A DNA stretch of 64,000 nt from Herbiconiux sp. VKM Ac-1786 (GTDB lineage: Bacteria; Actinomycetota; Actinomycetes; Actinomycetales; Microbacteriaceae): NCBI RefSeq assembly GCF_015350805.1, contig NZ_JADKSG010000001.1, forward strand, positions 744,001 through 808,000. The letters are read 5' to 3'. The position numbers were made by a program, and so were the translations under genes. Below are positions 62,105 to 64,000 of this stretch, in pieces; positions within the stretch are counted from its first letter, which is position 1, and each line of letters opens with the position of its first letter. Under the pieces are notes generated by a model. That model had not been told where the DNA came from, did not search any database, and saw only the letters and a list, made by a program, of their open reading frames with translations.

Positions 62105-62110
62105 AGCCTA
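62105..62110 (-). promoter_or_regulatory. -10 element of leaderless promoter (recQ)
   Basis: TAGGCT on the minus strand, six bases before the GTG at 62098. Confidence 0.5.
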
Positions 62111-62192
62111 GTTCGCGGGGCTGACAGCGAGGTCGCCGGGGCGGTTCTGTGGAGAAGATCCGGAGTCGCCGCGATGGTGCAGGACGGGACGC

Positions 62193-64000
62193 TCAGCGCG
62201 AGAGCGGCACCTCGAGCAGGCTGAAGCCCGCAGGGGGAGATGCGAGGGCCGAGTCGAGGTCTCCCCGGGTGGAGACGGTGCGGTACGACCATCCGAAAGC
62301 CTGCGCCAGGGCGGCCAGATCGACGTTCTGGGGCGTGAACATGACCCGGTCGAAGGGGTCGCGCGCCGCCGTGCCGGCCACCTCGAGGCCGTCGAAGATG
62401 GTGCCGCCGCCGTCGTTGCCGACCACGAGCTGCACTCGGGGGCGCGGCTCTCCGGGCGGCACGTTCAGGCCGCCGGCGTCGTGCAGCAGCGTGACGTCGC
62501 CGAGCAGCACGCGGGTCGTGCCCGTGCGCCCGCCCGCCGCCGAGCCCTCGGTCGCGGCGAGCGCGATGCCGATCGCGGTGGAGACGGTTCCGTCGATCCC
62601 GGCGAGGCCGCGGTTCGCGTGCACGACGATCTTCTTGCCGCCGACCGCCGTGTCGACCTCGCGGATCAGCCTCGACGCCCCCAGCACCAGCCGGTCGTGC
62701 GGCCAGGTCGCCCGCCACACGGCGTCGGCCAGGAACCGGCGCGTGACCGGAGCCCGCAGCGCCGCCAGCTCGGCCTTCGCGTACTCGCGCGCGCCGGCCA
62801 CGTCGGCCGCGCCGCCCGGGATGATCAGGGGCGCGGCCACGTCGTCGGCCGCCGACTGCTCCTCGAGCAGCTCGCGCCCGGCGAAGACCCACTGCCCGGT
62901 CCAGGCCCGGGCCGCGCGGTCGCTGCGATCGTCGGGGTCGGCGGTGATCTCGTCGACGACGAGGGTCTCCGGATGCGGGACCACCGCCTCACCGTGACCC
63001 CGCACCACGATCGTGCGCACGTCGTCGCGGGCGAGGAGGGCGGGCACCTGGCGGCTGAGGGTGGGGTGTCCGAACACGACGGCGCGCTCGACCCGGCCGC
63101 CGAAGTCGGGGTGGTCGAGCAGGGTTCGGTAGGCGCTGACGAGGTTCGGGCCGAAGCGGGCGCCGCTCGAGACCTCGGCGATCAGCGGTAGGCCGGCATG
63201 CAGGGCGAAGGCGTTGGCGCGCTCGCCGGCGTCGGCCCCGGCGATGACGAGGGTGCGGGGGCCGCGGTCGAGGTGGAGGGTGCGAGGCGCTGCGACCCTG
63301 GATGCGACCGCACCGCCCAGGTGGTCGACGGATGCGTCAGCCAGGTCGTCCTCGACCGTCGCCTCCTCCGGGAGCACGTCCCCCGAGAGCGGCTCGACGA
63401 ACTGCAGATTGAGATGCGCCGGTCCGGCGCCGATCATCGTCGATTCGTCACCGGCCCGCCGTGAGTCGTCGTTCCGGGTCGCGTGCCCGCCACCCCCGGG
63501 GACGGCCGGCGCCGGAGCGGACAGGGCGGCCGACAGGGCCCGGGTGGCGAGGGCTCGAGCATCCGGAAGCCGGGTGAGGGTGGGCGGGGGGACGTCGAGC
63601 TCGAAACGGGTGAAGCGGCCGAAGAGGCCCGGCTGCCACGTGGTCTGATTGGAGCCGGTGCCGCGGAGGTGCGCCGGGCGGTCGCCGCTCAGCACGATCA
63701 TGGGCACGCCCGAATGGCTCGCCTCGACGACGGCGGGGAGGAGGTTCGCCACCGCCGTGCCCGAGGTGGTGACGACGAGCGCGGGCAGGCCCGACTCGCG
63801 GGCGAGGCCGAGGGCGGTGAAGGCGGCGGCCCGCTCGTCGATGCGGACGTGGAGCGTGATGCGGCCGCGCGTCTCGGCGTCGGCCAGGGCGAGGGCGAGG
63901 GCCTGCGAGCGCGAGCCCGGCGAGACGACCGCATGGCGCACGCCGAGATCGACGAAGGCGTCGACGAGCCGGTGCGCGAAGGTCGCCGCGGGGCTGACGG
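62193..64000 (-). CDS. menD: SEPHCHC synthase (menaquinone synthesis), partial at window edge
   Basis: About 600 residues are visible and the N-terminus runs off the right edge. MenD signatures are VVSPGSRSQALALALA near the start of the visible part, VTTSGTAVANLLPAVVEASHSGVPMIVLSGDRP, and in the thiamine-binding C-terminal domain ANRGLAGIDGTVSTAIGIA, LLGDVTLLHDAGGL and VVGNDGGGTIFDGL. It condenses isochorismate with 2-oxoglutarate on thiamine diphosphate, an early step to menaquinone. Confidence 0.94.
   Translation of the reverse strand, partial: VSPAATFAHRLVDAFVDLGVRHAVVSPGSRSQALALALADAETRGRITLHVRIDERAAAFTALGLARESGLPALVVTTSGTAVANLLPAVVEASHSGVPMIVLSGDRPAHLRGTGSNQTTWQPGLFGRFTRFELDVPPPTLTRLPDARALATRALSAALSAPAPAVPGGGGHATRNDDSRRAGDESTMIGAGPAHLNLQFVEPLSGDVLPEEATVEDDLADASVDHLGGAVASRVAAPRTLHLDRGPRTLVIAGADAGERANAFALHAGLPLIAEVSSGARFGPNLVSAYRTLLDHPDFGGRVERAVVFGHPTLSRQVPALLARDDVRTIVVRGHGEAVVPHPETLVVDEITADPDDRSDRAARAWTGQWVFAGRELLEEQSAADDVAAPLIIPGGAADVAGAREYAKAELAALRAPVTRRFLADAVWRATWPHDRLVLGASRLIREVDTAVGGKKIVVHANRGLAGIDGTVSTAIGIALAATEGSAAGGRTGTTRVLLGDVTLLHDAGGLNVPPGEPRPRVQLVVGNDGGGTIFDGLEVAGTAARDPFDRVMFTPQNVDLAALAQAFGWSYRTVSTRGDLDSALASPPAGFSLLEVPLSR

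Overview
The window is a 64-kb piece of a very GC-rich actinobacterial chromosome. Strong third-position G/C, GTG starts, GTGA/ATGA gene overlaps, DUF2510 and DUF4190 proteins and an alternate-signal-peptide/SipW cassette all fit Actinomycetota. I infer family Microbacteriaceae from protein resemblance and from an excess of the hexamer GGATGC/GCATCC; I cannot name the genus. Both ends cut through genes: an EamA-type transporter on the left and menD on the right. I see no rRNA, tRNA, CRISPR array, insertion sequence, phage or plasmid gene. No gap between genes exceeds about 250 bases; the larger ones are described as repeats, promoters or hairpins.

Left third (1-25.4 kb). After the transporter tail and an alcohol dehydrogenase comes a four-gene overlapping operon for SipW-processed surface proteins (2368-5051), then a TetR/SDR divergent pair with a clear palindromic operator. 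At 7194-10629 three genes overlap stop-to-start: acyl-CoA dehydrogenase, a PIG-L deacetylase fused to a NodS-like methyltransferase, and a GT2 glycosyltransferase. This set resembles Nod-factor chemistry. It is followed by single housekeeping and stress genes (SDRs, AIG2-like cyclotransferase, XRE-cupin regulator, thioredoxin-reductase-like flavoprotein, MFS, hydrolase, PPK2, acetylxylan esterase, FHA protein) and an amidohydrolase diverging from a phosphatase/flavin-monooxygenase pair.

Middle (25.5-40.1 kb). A ferritin-like/VIT1 iron transporter is followed by a nearly complete methionine salvage locus in two wings. Wing one is mtnD diverging from a ribose-type ABC importer (binding protein, double ATPase, permease) and an S-methyl-5-thioribose (MTR) kinase. 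Then come an SDR and a class IV aminotransferase that could act as the last-step transaminase. Wing two, on the minus strand, is mtnA-like isomerase, second MTR kinase, mtnC and mtnB. Together they could import MTR, phosphorylate and isomerise it, dehydrate it, form the acireductone, oxidise it and transaminate the product to methionine. The two kinases are clearly different and the isomerase has a changed active-site loop, so one branch may serve a related 5-deoxypentose. A small GlsB-type membrane protein and an orphan LuxR-type response regulator lie between the wings.

Right third (40.2-64 kb). A DUF2510 protein, HAD phosphatase and GH114 lipoprotein precede a four-gene ABC exporter/two-component operon, an acyl-CoA oxidase, an MFS transporter, an acyltransferase, the DUF3105-DUF305 pair, a decayed patch (truncated LolD-type ATPase, short AraC protein), a chloramphenicol-phosphotransferase-like kinase, two SnoaL-like proteins, topoisomerase IB, a HEAT-repeat protein, a cupin, RecQ and menD.

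Two genome-scale patterns run through the window. At least fifteen genes have a TAnnnT- or CAnnnT-type -10 element ending 5-7 bases before the start codon, which implies leaderless transcripts. A family of related long inverted repeats sits only between convergent genes.
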